Below, one piece after another: positions 18,102-25,648 of a stretch of 64,000 nt of DNA. The notes under the pieces are model-generated. The model was not told the origin of the DNA. It saw only the letters and a list, made by a program, of their open reading frames with translations, and ran no database searches. This DNA comes from Rhodospirillaceae bacterium (GTDB lineage: Bacteria; Pseudomonadota; Alphaproteobacteria; Bin65), in contig WTGH01000027.1 in assembly GCA_011523655.1 (NCBI GenBank), positions 1 to 64,000 on the forward strand, read 5' to 3'. Position 1 is the first letter of the stretch. The number at the start of each line of letters is the position of its first letter. The translations under genes and the position numbers were made by a program.

Positions 18102-18317
18102 CCGCAGGGCCTCCCCATTTCCGCTGCCCGTCGAAACCGCCGCCCGAAATGTCGTAGCGGGCGTTAGCTTACGGCGCGGGATACTATGCCGAACCGGCGG
18201 AAATCCACGCTAAATTCGGCGTGATCGGGGCGCGACCCGCGGCGGCGGAAAGCGGCAGGAAGGGAAGGGGCTGCAATTCTCTCCAATTCGATCAGGTTTG
18301 ACTTCTTTGCTGAATTA

Positions 18318-18338
18318 ATGTACATAAAAAAAGTACAT
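18318..18338. promoter_or_regulatory. Inverted-repeat operator of the antitoxin-toxin operon
   Basis: ATGTAC (18318-18323) and GTACAT (18333-18338) flank an A-rich nine-base spacer, 22 bases before the antitoxin start. TGTAC-type dyads in this place are typical autoregulatory sites for Phd/VapB antitoxins. Confidence 0.65.
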
Positions 18339-18359
18339 ATCTAGACAATGGGGCTGACC

Positions 18360-18599
18360 ATGAAAACAATCGCTGCCACCGAATTCAAGGCCAAGTGCCT
18401 CCGCGTGATCGGGCAGATGTGCGAGGATCGGGAGCCGGTGACGATCACCAGACATGGCCGGCCGTTGGCAGTGCTGTCACCATACGCGCCGGCGGACGGA
18501 ACCGACTCGATCTTCGGCGCCATGCAGGGGTCGGTGCTGGGCTATGATGACCCGTTTCTGCCCGCGGCCGATCCGGACGACTGGGACGCCAACCGGTGA
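18360..18599 (+). CDS. Phd/YefM-type antitoxin
   Basis: The 79-residue protein begins MKTIAATEFKAKCLRVIGQM and contains RHGRPLAVLSPY, the standard N-terminal DNA-binding and dimerising part of Phd/YefM antitoxins. The C-terminal part (GSVLGYDDPFLPAADPDDW) is the flexible toxin-binding tail. An alternative in-frame start lies four codons upstream, but the chosen ATG gives the family-typical beginning. The operator dyad just upstream and the four-base-shifted overlap with the toxin gene support a self-regulated toxin-antitoxin pair. Confidence 0.9.
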   Translation: MKTIAATEFKAKCLRVIGQMCEDREPVTITRHGRPLAVLSPYAPADGTDSIFGAMQGSVLGYDDPFLPAADPDDWDANR

Positions 18600-19009
18600 T
18601 CGTTCTGGACACCCATACACTGATCTGGCTCATCGCCGGCGACAGGCGTCTCGGCGAGACCGCACGCGCCGCAATCGAAGAGTCCGCGCAGACGGACCGC
18701 GCCGCGGTTTCGGCAATCACGCCGTGGGAAATCGCCATGCTGGCGGAGAAGGGCCGGCTTCGGCTCGGGCGCGAGGTCCGGTCGTGGATCGACGAGGCGC
18801 TGGCCTTGCCGGGCATTTTCCTCGCGCCCATCGAACCCGCGGTCGCGATCGACAGCGTGCGCCTGCCGGGCGGCTTTCACGCCGATCCGGCCGACCGCTT
18901 CATCGTCTCGACCGCGCGCCGCTTCGATGCGCCCGTCATTACGGCGGACCGCGCCATTCTCTCCTATGCGGCGACCGGACACGTCCGGGCGATGGACGCC
19001 GCGGCGTAG
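18596..19009 (+). CDS. PIN-domain toxin VapC
   Basis: PIN-domain toxins are metal-dependent RNases that cleave tRNA or rRNA when not held by their antitoxin. The 137-residue protein shows the conserved acidic residues in place: D5 in LDTHTLIWLIAG, E in ITPWEIAML, and the D/D pairs in HADPADRFIVSTARR and VITADRAILSY. It starts at GTG overlapping the antitoxin stop (GTGA), which indicates translational coupling. Its cognate antitoxin is of the Phd type rather than classical VapB, a common combination. Confidence 0.92.
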   Translation: MIVLDTHTLIWLIAGDRRLGETARAAIEESAQTDRAAVSAITPWEIAMLAEKGRLRLGREVRSWIDEALALPGIFLAPIEPAVAIDSVRLPGGFHADPADRFIVSTARRFDAPVITADRAILSYAATGHVRAMDAAA

Positions 19010-19039
19010 AGCACCGACGGCACGAGCGCCGGCGCCGGT

Positions 19040-20350
19040 TCAGCCGCCGAACACGCGTTCGAAGATCGTCTCGACCCGGCTTGCGAAGAACGCCGGATCG
19101 AACAGGGCGTCGATTTCCGCTGCCGTCAGATGCGCGGCGATCTCCGCGTCGGCCTTGAGCGCAGCGGCGAAATCGCCGCCGTCCTGCCAGACCGTCATGG
19201 CGTTGCGCTGGACGGCGCGGTAGGCGTCTTCCCGGCTCATCCCGGCCTGGGTGAGCGCGAGCAGGACGCGCTGGGAATTGTGCAGGCCGCCCAGGGCGTC
19301 GACGTTGGCCTGCATACGCTCCGGGTAGACAACCAGCTTTTCGACAACGCCGGTCAGCCTGGCGAGGGAGAAATCCAGCGCGACCGTCGCGTCCGGGGCG
19401 ATCTGCCGTTCGACCGAACTGTGGGAGATGTCGCGCTCATGCCACAGGGCGGCGTTTTCCATTGCCGGCAGGACCATGCCGCGGATCAGCCGGGCCTGGC
19501 CGGTCAGGTTTTCGGTCAGCACCGGATTGCGCTTGTGGGGCATGGCCGAAGAGCCTTTCTGGCCCTCGGAGAAGAATTCCTCGGCCTCGCGGACCTCGGT
19601 GCGTTGCAGATGGCGGATCTCCACCGCCAGCCGCTCGATCGCGCCGGCGATCACGCCGAGAGTGGCGAAATACATCGCATGGCGGTCGCGTGGGACGATC
19701 TGGGTCGAGACCGGCTCGGGCGTCAGGCCGAGCTTTTCCGCGACATGGGCCTCGACCCGGGGATCGACGGTGGCGAAGGTGCCGACGGCGCCGGAGATGG
19801 CGCAGGTCGCGATCTCGGCCCGCGCCGCCTCCAGCCGCGCCTTGCAGCGGGCGAACTCGGCATGGTGGCCGGCCAGCTTGACGCCGAAGGTGGTCGGCTC
19901 GGCATGGATGCCGTGGCTCCGGCCCATCGTGATGGTGAATTTGTGCTCTTCGGCCCGGCGCCTGAGGGCGGCGAGAAGGTCGTCCAGACCGGCCAGCAGC
20001 AGGTCGCTTGCCCGGCAGAGCTGGACGGCGAAGGCGGTGTCCAGCACGTCCGACGAGGTCAGGCCCTGATGGACGAAGCGGGCTTCGGGGCCGACCTGCT
20101 CGGCCAGCTCGGTCAGGAAGGCGATGACGTCGTGCCTGACCTCGGCCTCGATGGCGTCGATGCGGGCGATGCGCTCTGCCGTGTAGGGTCGGTCGCCCTT
20201 GCGCCACACGGCCGCCGTCGTGCCCGCGGGTATCGCGCCGAGTTCCTCCAGCGCGTCGCAGGCGTGGGCTTCGATCTCGAACCAAATTCGGAAGCGGTTG
20301 GCCGGTTCCCAGACGGCAGCCATCTCTGGGCGGGTGTAGCGGGGGATCAT
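19040..20350 (-). CDS. purB: Adenylosuccinate lyase
   Basis: PurB catalyses two fumarate-releasing steps in purine synthesis: SAICAR to AICAR, and adenylosuccinate to AMP. The 436-residue protein is of normal length for the PurB subgroup and carries the superfamily signature GSSAMPHKRNPV near residue 265. Other conserved segments are MIPRYTRPEM at the start, QGLTSSDVLDTA, and GRSHGIHAEPTTFG, which holds the catalytic His. The start at 20350 was chosen for the typical MIPRYTRPEM beginning; nine extra codons upstream are possible. It is a housekeeping gene, transcribed opposite to its neighbours. Confidence 0.97.
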   Translation of the reverse strand: MIPRYTRPEMAAVWEPANRFRIWFEIEAHACDALEELGAIPAGTTAAVWRKGDRPYTAERIARIDAIEAEVRHDVIAFLTELAEQVGPEARFVHQGLTSSDVLDTAFAVQLCRASDLLLAGLDDLLAALRRRAEEHKFTITMGRSHGIHAEPTTFGVKLAGHHAEFARCKARLEAARAEIATCAISGAVGTFATVDPRVEAHVAEKLGLTPEPVSTQIVPRDRHAMYFATLGVIAGAIERLAVEIRHLQRTEVREAEEFFSEGQKGSSAMPHKRNPVLTENLTGQARLIRGMVLPAMENAALWHERDISHSSVERQIAPDATVALDFSLARLTGVVEKLVVYPERMQANVDALGGLHNSQRVLLALTQAGMSREDAYRAVQRNAMTVWQDGGDFAAALKADAEIAAHLTAAEIDALFDPAFFASRVETIFERVFGG

Positions 20351-20536
20351 GAACGGGCTCCTGTCGGAGGCTGGCAACCGCTGCTACACCGGAAGGCCGG
20401 CTGCCGCCAGCAGACGGGTCGCCGCGCGCCCGATGTGCCGTCCGCCCGATGCGTCGTGCAGCAGTGGCGCCGCTTCGGGGGCGATGCTATACCGCCGCCG
20501 AACGCACGCCCGATCCACCGTTTCCGGAAAAACCCC

Positions 20537-21073
20537 ATGCACCGCCGGGCACGCCTGCTGCTCCTGCATCTCGCCGCTGCCGCCCTCGTCGTCGGCGCTG
20601 TCGCTGCCGCAGAGGCGCAATCGACGTCCCAGGCGCAATCCGGGTCCGGACAGGAGGCGGCGCCGGCCCGCGGCGACAGGCTGGCCGGGGCGCTGCCGGA
20701 GCCCCTGGAGGGTCAGACCGCGCGCGAGCGGATCGAAGATAATTCCGAAACCGGACAGGTTCGGGTCCAGCGGGTCTATCAGGATGCCGAGGGCAAGCCG
20801 ATCATTGCAATCGTGGTGCGCAGCGAAACGCCGGAGTCGCTGAAGAAACGCAAGGCGACCTTCATGGATCCCGACGTGGTCCGGGCGAGAAAGGGCGAAT
20901 TCCGGGAGATTGCCGGCCAGCGGTTCGCAATCGTGAAGATCCAGGGCGAATACACCGCCGCCACGTTCGTCGCGGACCGCTATTCGGTGCTGTTCTTCGG
21001 CACGGCGGACCTGGCGACCCTGTTCGCCCACATCGTGTCGACGGATTTCAGCCGGATCGCCGCCGTGCCGTAG
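20537..21073 (+). CDS. Exported protein of unknown function
   Basis: I do not recognise a family. The 178-residue product starts with a clear signal peptide (MHRRARLLLLHLAAAALVVGAVAAAEAQ, given here as one short run of Arg followed by a hydrophobic core) with likely cleavage after AEA near residue 27. A Ser/Gln/Ala-rich linker follows. The globular part (about residues 70-178) alternates strands and ends with VLFFGTADLATLFAHIVSTDF. It lies alone between purB (divergent) and the VOC gene. No strong ribosome-binding site is visible, so the start is chosen on the signal peptide. Confidence 0.65.
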   Translation: MHRRARLLLLHLAAAALVVGAVAAAEAQSTSQAQSGSGQEAAPARGDRLAGALPEPLEGQTARERIEDNSETGQVRVQRVYQDAEGKPIIAIVVRSETPESLKKRKATFMDPDVVRARKGEFREIAGQRFAIVKIQGEYTAATFVADRYSVLFFGTADLATLFAHIVSTDFSRIAAVP

Positions 21074-21135
21074 GGGCCTGCCGCGGCGGCCGGCCCTAAA
21101 CGGCACGGGCGGCGCGCGCTAGCGAGGAGCCGCAA

Positions 21136-21927
21136 ATGCGCTTCGATCCCGCGTCCCAGGACGTCGGCAACATCGTTTTCTTCGAGCATGTCAACCTGAC
21201 GATCCCGGACCAGGAGACGGCGACGGATTTCTACGTCGCCGGACTGGGGCTGACCCGCGATCCGCATATGACGGTCGGCAGCAACAATATGTGGATCAAC
21301 GCCGGCCGCCAGCAGTTCCATCTGCCGAAAGGCGAAGCGCAGCGTTTCCGCGGGACGATCGGCCTCGTGCTGCCGGACCTGGACGCCCTCGAAGCCCGGC
21401 TGCGCCGCGTCGCGCCGCGGCTCGGCGGCACGCACTTCTCGTGGCGCCGCCAGAGCGGCCACGTCGCGCTGACCTGCCCGTGGGGCAACCGTTTCCGGGC
21501 GCACGGGGCCGGCGGCGGCCATGGCGGGCCGCTGGGCATCCCCTATCTCGAAATGCCGGTCGCCGCAGGGACGGCGGCGGGCATCGCGGAATTCTACCGT
21601 TCCGTCATGGGTGCGCCCGCTGAGGCCGGCGACGGCTGCGCGCGCGTTACGGTGGGGCCGGGCCAGCATTTCGTGTTTCAGGAAAGCGGCGCGCCGGCCG
21701 CCGTTTATGACGGGCACCATGTCGCGGTCTACGCCGCCGATTTCTCCGGCCCGTACCGCGCCCTCGCCGAACGCGACCTGGTCACCGCCGAGGACAATCC
21801 CAGCCAGTATCGCTTCGCCGAGATCGTCGGGCCGGGCGCGGCGGAAACGCTGTTCGACCTCGAACACGAAGTGCGGAGCCTGCGCCATCCGCTCTACGCG
21901 CGCGCCCTTGTAAATCGGACCGGGTGA
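21136..21927 (+). CDS. VOC (glyoxalase/dioxygenase) superfamily protein
   Basis: The 263-residue protein has two vicinal-oxygen-chelate modules. The first (about residues 15-115) begins FFEHVNLTIPDQETATDFYVAGLGL, and the second (about 135-250) contains YLEMPVAAG and IAEFYRSVMG. The superfamily includes glyoxalases, ring-cleaving dioxygenases and antibiotic-binding proteins that hold a metal between paired beta-alpha-beta modules. Possible metal ligands are His19 and the His/Glu residues of the second module, but I cannot assign a reaction. It follows the exported protein gene by 62 bases on the same strand. Confidence 0.75.
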   Translation: MRFDPASQDVGNIVFFEHVNLTIPDQETATDFYVAGLGLTRDPHMTVGSNNMWINAGRQQFHLPKGEAQRFRGTIGLVLPDLDALEARLRRVAPRLGGTHFSWRRQSGHVALTCPWGNRFRAHGAGGGHGGPLGIPYLEMPVAAGTAAGIAEFYRSVMGAPAEAGDGCARVTVGPGQHFVFQESGAPAAVYDGHHVAVYAADFSGPYRALAERDLVTAEDNPSQYRFAEIVGPGAAETLFDLEHEVRSLRHPLYARALVNRTG

Positions 21928-22018
21928 ACCGAACCGGCGTGTGACGGGCCGGATGGGTCCTGCCGGCCGGCTGCCCGGCGCGCGCGCCGCCGCTGTTTTC
22001 GTCCCGATGCAAATTTCT

Positions 22019-22125
22019 TGGGGATAACTTTATCCACAACCCGAATCCGCGGAAATGCGCGGCAGCCGCGTCGAATTGTGGAAAAAATTGCCGGCATTCG
22101 TGCGCTAACTCTTTGGTTATCCACC
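22019..22125. other. Cluster of DnaA-box-like nonamers
   Basis: Four words resembling the DnaA consensus TTATCCACA lie within 107 bases: TTATCCCCA on - (22019-22027), a perfect TTATCCACA on + (22030-22038), TTTTCCACA on - (22077-22085) and TTATCCACC on + (22117-22125). The first two are an inverted pair. The segment is AT-rich compared with the surroundings. Confidence 0.5.
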
Positions 22126-22149
22126 GAAATTTCGAAGATCCGGCACAAT

Positions 22150-22660
22150 TTTTTGTTGCCAGACGGCGGGGAGCGAAGCAGTATCCAGTCACGCGATAGG
22201 CAACCGCAAGGAAGCAGGTCGCGGGGCGTTGGAAGCCTTCGGGCGGAAGACGCGCGAGCCGGAGAGCCGGACCCTTCGGGGAAAGGATCGAAGGCGGAAC
22301 GGCCAGGCGGCTTCGGTCGTCGAGGTCGGGAGCCGGGGAGCCTTCGGGCGAGCCGGCGGCCGGGAAGCGGGCCTTCGGGAACGTGGAACGGCAGGGCGGC
22401 CCGCAAGGGCGAGCCCGCGGTCAAGGCCTTCGGGCCGGGACCATGTGGGAAGCCCTTCGGGGCAGGCCCGCAGAGAAGGTGTCAGGGGGCTCTTCGGAGC
22501 CATGCTGGGACGTCCGCGTCGAAGCACCTGGCGCCTTCTTTGCGTTTGGGGCCCGGAAATCGTGCCCCGGCGCCCGCGACTTCGGCCCACGCGATTGCCG
22601 CCGCCCATACCGCCATCGGGCCAAAACAAAACCCGGCCGCACCGGAGTGCAGCCGGGTTT
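22150..22660 (+). ncRNA. Candidate structured RNA rich in UUCG loops (unidentified)
   Basis: This part of a roughly 1,080-base gene gap holds at least seven short stems closed by CTTCGG-type tetraloops (for example near 22236, 22270, 22340, 22374, 22430, 22455 and 22492). It ends in a nine-base hairpin. Density of stable tetraloops and the absence of a believable reading frame suggest a structured transcript. It does not match the conserved cores of RNase P RNA, tmRNA, SRP RNA or 6S RNA that I can recall. A GC-rich repeat region without transcription is the alternative. Strand is set by the hairpin and is uncertain. Confidence 0.3.
22629..22660 (+). terminator. Terminator-like hairpin
   Basis: AAACCCGGC (22629-22637) pairs perfectly with GCCGGGTTT (22652-22660), loop of 14 bases. 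A-rich sequence precedes it and T residues end the stem, so it could work in both directions. Confidence 0.55.
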
Positions 22661-22733
22661 GCTGTGCCAGGGAATGTCCGCGTCTATCGCACCTGTGCGG
22701 CGCCTGTTTATCGACAACAGGAAAATTTGTCAA

Positions 22734-22774
22734 CAAGATTTTGTGGTGCGACCAAAATACTATCAAGATTTTGT
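22734..22774. repeat. Two direct repeats 30 bases apart, AT-rich
   Basis: CAAGATTTTGT occurs at 22734-22744 and 22764-22774 in an AT-rich patch. A DnaA-box-like TTATCGACA lies just before (22708-22716). Together with the cluster at 22.0 kb it brackets the structured segment. Confidence 0.45.
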
Positions 22775-22811
22775 AATATTCGCGCCCTGACGGCCTGAAG
22801 AAGCGCCACCG

Positions 22812-22869
22812 CCCGGCCGGCGGAGGCTCCGGCGGCAGATACCGCCGGAGCCATTCCGCACCGGCCGGG
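22812..22869. terminator. Nested perfect hairpin downstream of the HbpS-like gene
   Basis: An inner perfect 11-base stem GGCTCCGGCGG / CCGCCGGAGCC (22825-22835 with 22842-22852, loop CAGATA) sits inside an outer nine-base stem CCCGGCCGG / CCGGCCGGG (22812-22820 with 22861-22869). It lies about 140 bases beyond the end of the minus-strand soxS operon and probably ends that transcript. Confidence 0.55.
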
Positions 22870-23004
22870 CCGGGAATCCCGAAATGCGTTCCGGACGCTT
22901 CGGCCGGATATAGCTCCAGCCCTGCTCCTGCAGCTCCATCAGGCGCACGACGCCCGACGGCACCTTCTTCGCCTCGGCGATCAGCGTCACCGGCCGCGAG
23001 GCAG

Positions 23005-23553
23005 CTAGAATTCGAGAATGTCCTGTATCGCCTCGATGCCCTCGACGGCGCAATCGTGATCGAGTTTGCCGCCAGGCGCGCCGGACACGCCGACGCCGCC
23101 GACGATCGAGCCCGCCGCGGTGACCCGGACGCCGCCGCCGACGAACAGCGCCTGGCCGATCTGGCGCACGCCGGGATTGACCGTGCCGTCCTTGATCAGC
23201 CCGTACATCTCCCATGTATTGGTGCGGAACGAAACCGCCGACCAGGCCTTGCGCCTCGCGGTCTCGACGGTATGGGCGCCGGCCAGCCGGTCGCGCAGTG
23301 CCACTTGCACGCTGCCGAACCGGTCGGTGACCACGACCGCGACCTGATAGCCGCCCTTGCGGCAGGCTTCGAGGGTCGCCTGGGCCAGCGCGAGCGCCGT
23401 CTTCGGGGTCATGACCTTGAAGGTCGCCAGCGGCTTTTCCTCCGCGCCGGCAGGGGTTGCGGACATCAGCGCCAGGGACAGTGCAGCGGCGGCGGCCATC
23501 CTTGCGATTCCGTTTTTTCGGGCGATATCGTTTTTCAGCATGATCATGGTCAT
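23005..23553 (-). CDS. Exported GlcG/HbpS-family protein
   Basis: The 182-residue protein has a signal peptide (hydrophobic core about residues 17-36, cleavage after PAGA) followed by a GlcG/HbpS (DUF336) domain: ALALAQATLEACRKGGYQVA, GSVQVALRDRLAGAHTVETA, and the glycine-rich VGGGVRVTAAGSIVGGVGVSG. Family members bind haem or small ligands and can sense redox stress. In this place it is probably a periplasmic accessory of the sox system. Its start overlaps the soxS stop (ATGA), so both are made from one mRNA. The exact role is unknown. Confidence 0.85.
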   Translation of the reverse strand: MTMIMLKNDIARKNGIARMAAAAALSLALMSATPAGAEEKPLATFKVMTPKTALALAQATLEACRKGGYQVAVVVTDRFGSVQVALRDRLAGAHTVETARRKAWSAVSFRTNTWEMYGLIKDGTVNPGVRQIGQALFVGGGVRVTAAGSIVGGVGVSGAPGGKLDHDCAVEGIEAIQDILEF

Positions 23554-23951
23554 CCTTTCGTGCGGCCCGCCGGGTCACGCTGCGCCGCCGGCAGCTTGTC
23601 GAGCAGCCGCTCCAGCAGCAGCCAGAAGAAATCTTCGCCCGGATAGCCGACCAGCCTGCCGATCTCCCGGCCCCGGTGCCACAGCACGAATGTCGGCGTG
23701 TAGGCGATGCCGCGGACCGCGCGGTAGGCCGCCGGGACCGTGCGGTCGATATCGATCCGGCGCAGCGGCGCCGCGCGGCCGTAGCGCGTCTTGCCATAAG
23801 CGGGGCCGATCTCCTCGTGCCAGCGCTCGCACCACTCGCAGGTCTGCGATTCGAACATCAGCAATTCTGCCGCGCGCGCCTGCCCCGGCGTGGCGGCAAG
23901 GAGGCCCGTGGTGACCGCTGCGACAAGGAGCAGGAAGCGGATATTCGGCAT
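23550..23951 (-). CDS. soxS: Periplasmic thioredoxin-like SoxS
   Basis: SoxS is a periplasmic thiol-disulfide protein thought to keep SoxY reduced and active. The 133-residue product has a signal peptide (about residues 1-27) and a thioredoxin-like domain with the active-site motif CEWC in QTCEWCERWHEEIGPAYGKT, plus the cis-Pro segment YTPTFVLWHRGREIGRLVGY. It is transcribed divergently from soxX across a 232-base control region and shares its transcript with the following GlcG/HbpS gene. The position beside soxXYZAB makes the assignment good; other DsbD-dependent thioredoxins would look alike. Confidence 0.85.
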   Translation of the reverse strand: MPNIRFLLLVAAVTTGLLAATPGQARAAELLMFESQTCEWCERWHEEIGPAYGKTRYGRAAPLRRIDIDRTVPAAYRAVRGIAYTPTFVLWHRGREIGRLVGYPGEDFFWLLLERLLDKLPAAQRDPAGRTKG

Positions 23952-24033
23952 CGGAACCCTTTGAATTTTCCCTTTGATTTTCAGGGCATTTGCGGACCGG
24001 CGCGGCCGGCGAACCGGCGGTCTCGATTCGCGC

Positions 24034-24061
24034 TTGTTAAATTAGAAAGTTTGAATATGAT
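24034..24061 (+). promoter_or_regulatory. Candidate promoter of the soxXYZAB operon
   Basis: TTGTTA (24034-24039) and TATGAT (24056-24061) are spaced by 16 bases, 122 bases before soxX, in the AT-rich part of the soxS/soxX control region. The same ten-base word GAATATGATA occurs before the SoxW-like genes (30697-30706), so it may be a shared promoter or regulator site. Confidence 0.45.
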
Positions 24062-24183
24062 ACCGCAACCCCGGCGGGGCCAACACCGGAATCGCGCCGT
24101 TTTTCGGCACATCCGGGCCCGCCATTGGACCATCGGCCTGCCGGTGAATGCCGGCAGCCGGTTGCGGTCAGGAGGACAGAGAT

Positions 24184-24672
24184 TTGAAGGTCGGTCGACG
24201 TGTCTTGGCAACCCTTTTCGCAGCCGCGATTGCGGCAGCCCCGTTCGCCGCGCAGCAGGCCGTTGGCCAGGGCAAGGCGCCAGTCGTTAAATACAAGATC
24301 GTCGATGAAGACAGCATCCCCGAATCGCTGACCGGCAAGCCGGGCGATCCGGAAAAAGGCAAGAAATGGGCGATCGCCGGCCGGCTCGGCCATTGCATCG
24401 CCTGCCATGTCATGCCGGTCGACCAGCCCTATATGGGGGAGGTCGGGCCGTCCCTGGTCGGCGTCGCGTCGCGCTACGAGGCCGGGCAGCTCCGGATGCT
24501 TATCGTCAATCCCAAGGTCATCAACGAAGACACGATGATGCCGGCCTTCTACAAGGCAGACGGATTTCACCGGGTGCGCAAGGCGTTCGTCGGCACGACG
24601 ATGCTGAGCGCCCAGCAGGTCGAGGATATCGTTGCCTACCTCATGACGCTCAAGGAAGAGGAAAAGGACTAG
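24184..24672 (+). CDS. soxX: Sulfur oxidation cytochrome c SoxX
   Basis: SoxX is the small mono-haem subunit of the SoxXA complex that couples thiosulfate oxidatively to SoxY in the periplasm. The 162-residue precursor has a signal peptide (about residues 1-28), the haem motif CIACH (LGHCIACHVMP), and a downstream Met-rich segment INEDTMMPAFYK that supplies the axial ligand. I chose TTG at 24184 because GGAGG lies eight bases upstream and the following residues form a proper signal peptide; no ATG fits. It is the first gene of the sox operon. Confidence 0.93.
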   Translation: MKVGRRVLATLFAAAIAAAPFAAQQAVGQGKAPVVKYKIVDEDSIPESLTGKPGDPEKGKKWAIAGRLGHCIACHVMPVDQPYMGEVGPSLVGVASRYEAGQLRMLIVNPKVINEDTMMPAFYKADGFHRVRKAFVGTTMLSAQQVEDIVAYLMTLKEEEKD

Positions 24673-24729
24673 CCGGCCGCGCCGGCCGACCGCCGCGCAC
24701 CGGCCCAGCAACGTAACAGGACAGGAGCC

Positions 24730-25209
24730 ATGTCACAGACAGACGTATCCGGCGGCGTCCATCGTCGCAGTTTCCTGATCGCCGCCGGCGCCGGCGGCGC
24801 GGCACTCGCCGCCGCCCAGTTCACGCCGGGCGTCGCGCTGGCCGACAAGGCGCTGACCGCGGAGGCGATCAGGAAGGCGATCGGCGACCGCAAGCCGATC
24901 GAAGGCAGGGTGTCGATCGACGGACCGGAAATCGCCGAGAACGGCAACACCGTGCCGATCGGCTTCGAGGTCGACAGCAAGATGGCCGGCGGCGACCTGG
25001 TCAAGGCCGTGCATATCTTCGCCGAGGGCAATCCGCGCCCCGAAGTCGCGAATTTCTGGTTCTCGGAGCAAAGCGGCGCGGCCCGCGGCGCGTTCCGGAT
25101 GCGCATGGCCAAGACCCAGAACATCATCGCCCTCGCCGAGATGGCCGACGGCAAGGTCTATATGGGCCAACGCCTGGTGAAGGTGACGATCGGCGGCTGC
25201 GGCGGCTGA
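24730..25209 (+). CDS. soxY: Thiosulfate carrier protein SoxY
   Basis: SoxY carries the sulfur intermediates covalently on a C-terminal cysteine. The 159-residue precursor has a twin-arginine signal (HRRSFLIAAGAGGAAL), an immunoglobulin-like domain, and the diagnostic C-terminus IGGCGG whose Cys is the swinging-arm attachment site. The ribosome-binding site ACAGGAG lies just before the ATG. It is exported by the Tat system, usually together with SoxZ. With soxX, soxZ, soxA and soxB it forms a normal sox operon. Confidence 0.96.
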   Translation: MSQTDVSGGVHRRSFLIAAGAGGAALAAAQFTPGVALADKALTAEAIRKAIGDRKPIEGRVSIDGPEIAENGNTVPIGFEVDSKMAGGDLVKAVHIFAEGNPRPEVANFWFSEQSGAARGAFRMRMAKTQNIIALAEMADGKVYMGQRLVKVTIGGCGG

Positions 25210-25275
25210 CCGCCCTTCGCACCGGCAGGACCGACACCTTCAGGACAGACATCGGGACATAGAGGATATCGAACC

Positions 25276-25599
25276 ATGTCACGACCCCGCGTGCGCGTTC
25301 CGCGCAAGATCAAGAAGGGCGACACGGTAACCGTCAAGACGCTGATCGCGCACAAGATGGAAACCGGCGTGCGCCGCAACAAGAAGACCGGCAAGCTGAT
25401 CCCGCGCAAGATCATCAACAGCTTCGAAGCGAAGATCGACGGCAAGACCGTGTTCAAGGCCGCCCTGCATCCGGCGGTCTCTTCCAACCCGTATATTTCG
25501 TTCGCGATCAGCCCGGAGAAGAGCGGGAAGATCGACTTCGTCTGGACGGAAGACGGCGGCAAGACCTTCACCAAATCGGCGAAATTCACGGTCGCCTGA
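25276..25599 (+). CDS. soxZ: Sulfur oxidation protein SoxZ
   Basis: SoxZ forms a heterodimer with SoxY and helps SoxYZ interact with SoxXA and SoxB. The 107-residue protein has no signal peptide of its own and presumably rides out with SoxY. It is a single immunoglobulin-like domain with the family beginning PRVRVPRKIKKGDTVTVKTL, the segment SNPYISFAISPEKSGKIDFVW, and the end DGGKTFTKSAKFTVA. It lies 66 bases behind soxY and 49 before soxA on the same strand. Length and sequence are typical. Confidence 0.96.
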   Translation: MSRPRVRVPRKIKKGDTVTVKTLIAHKMETGVRRNKKTGKLIPRKIINSFEAKIDGKTVFKAALHPAVSSNPYISFAISPEKSGKIDFVWTEDGGKTFTKSAKFTVA

Positions 25600-25648
25600 C
25601 GGCGCTTCCGGAATCCCGCCCGCCAACGACAACAGGCAGGAACCCTAC

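Noticed and set aside
15807..18167. 786-codon + strand frame over the dimethylglycine dehydrogenase gene
   Set aside because: Antisense shadow; the minus strand protein is clear over its whole length.
22150..22660. RNase P RNA, tmRNA, 6S or SRP RNA
   Set aside because: None of the conserved core words I would expect (for example the RNase P GAGGAAAGTCC segment or a tmRNA tag frame) could be found.
22229..22798. Arg/Gly-rich frame in the UUCG-rich segment
   Set aside because: All frames there are low-complexity, no ribosome-binding site is seen, and the stem-loop pattern explains the composition.
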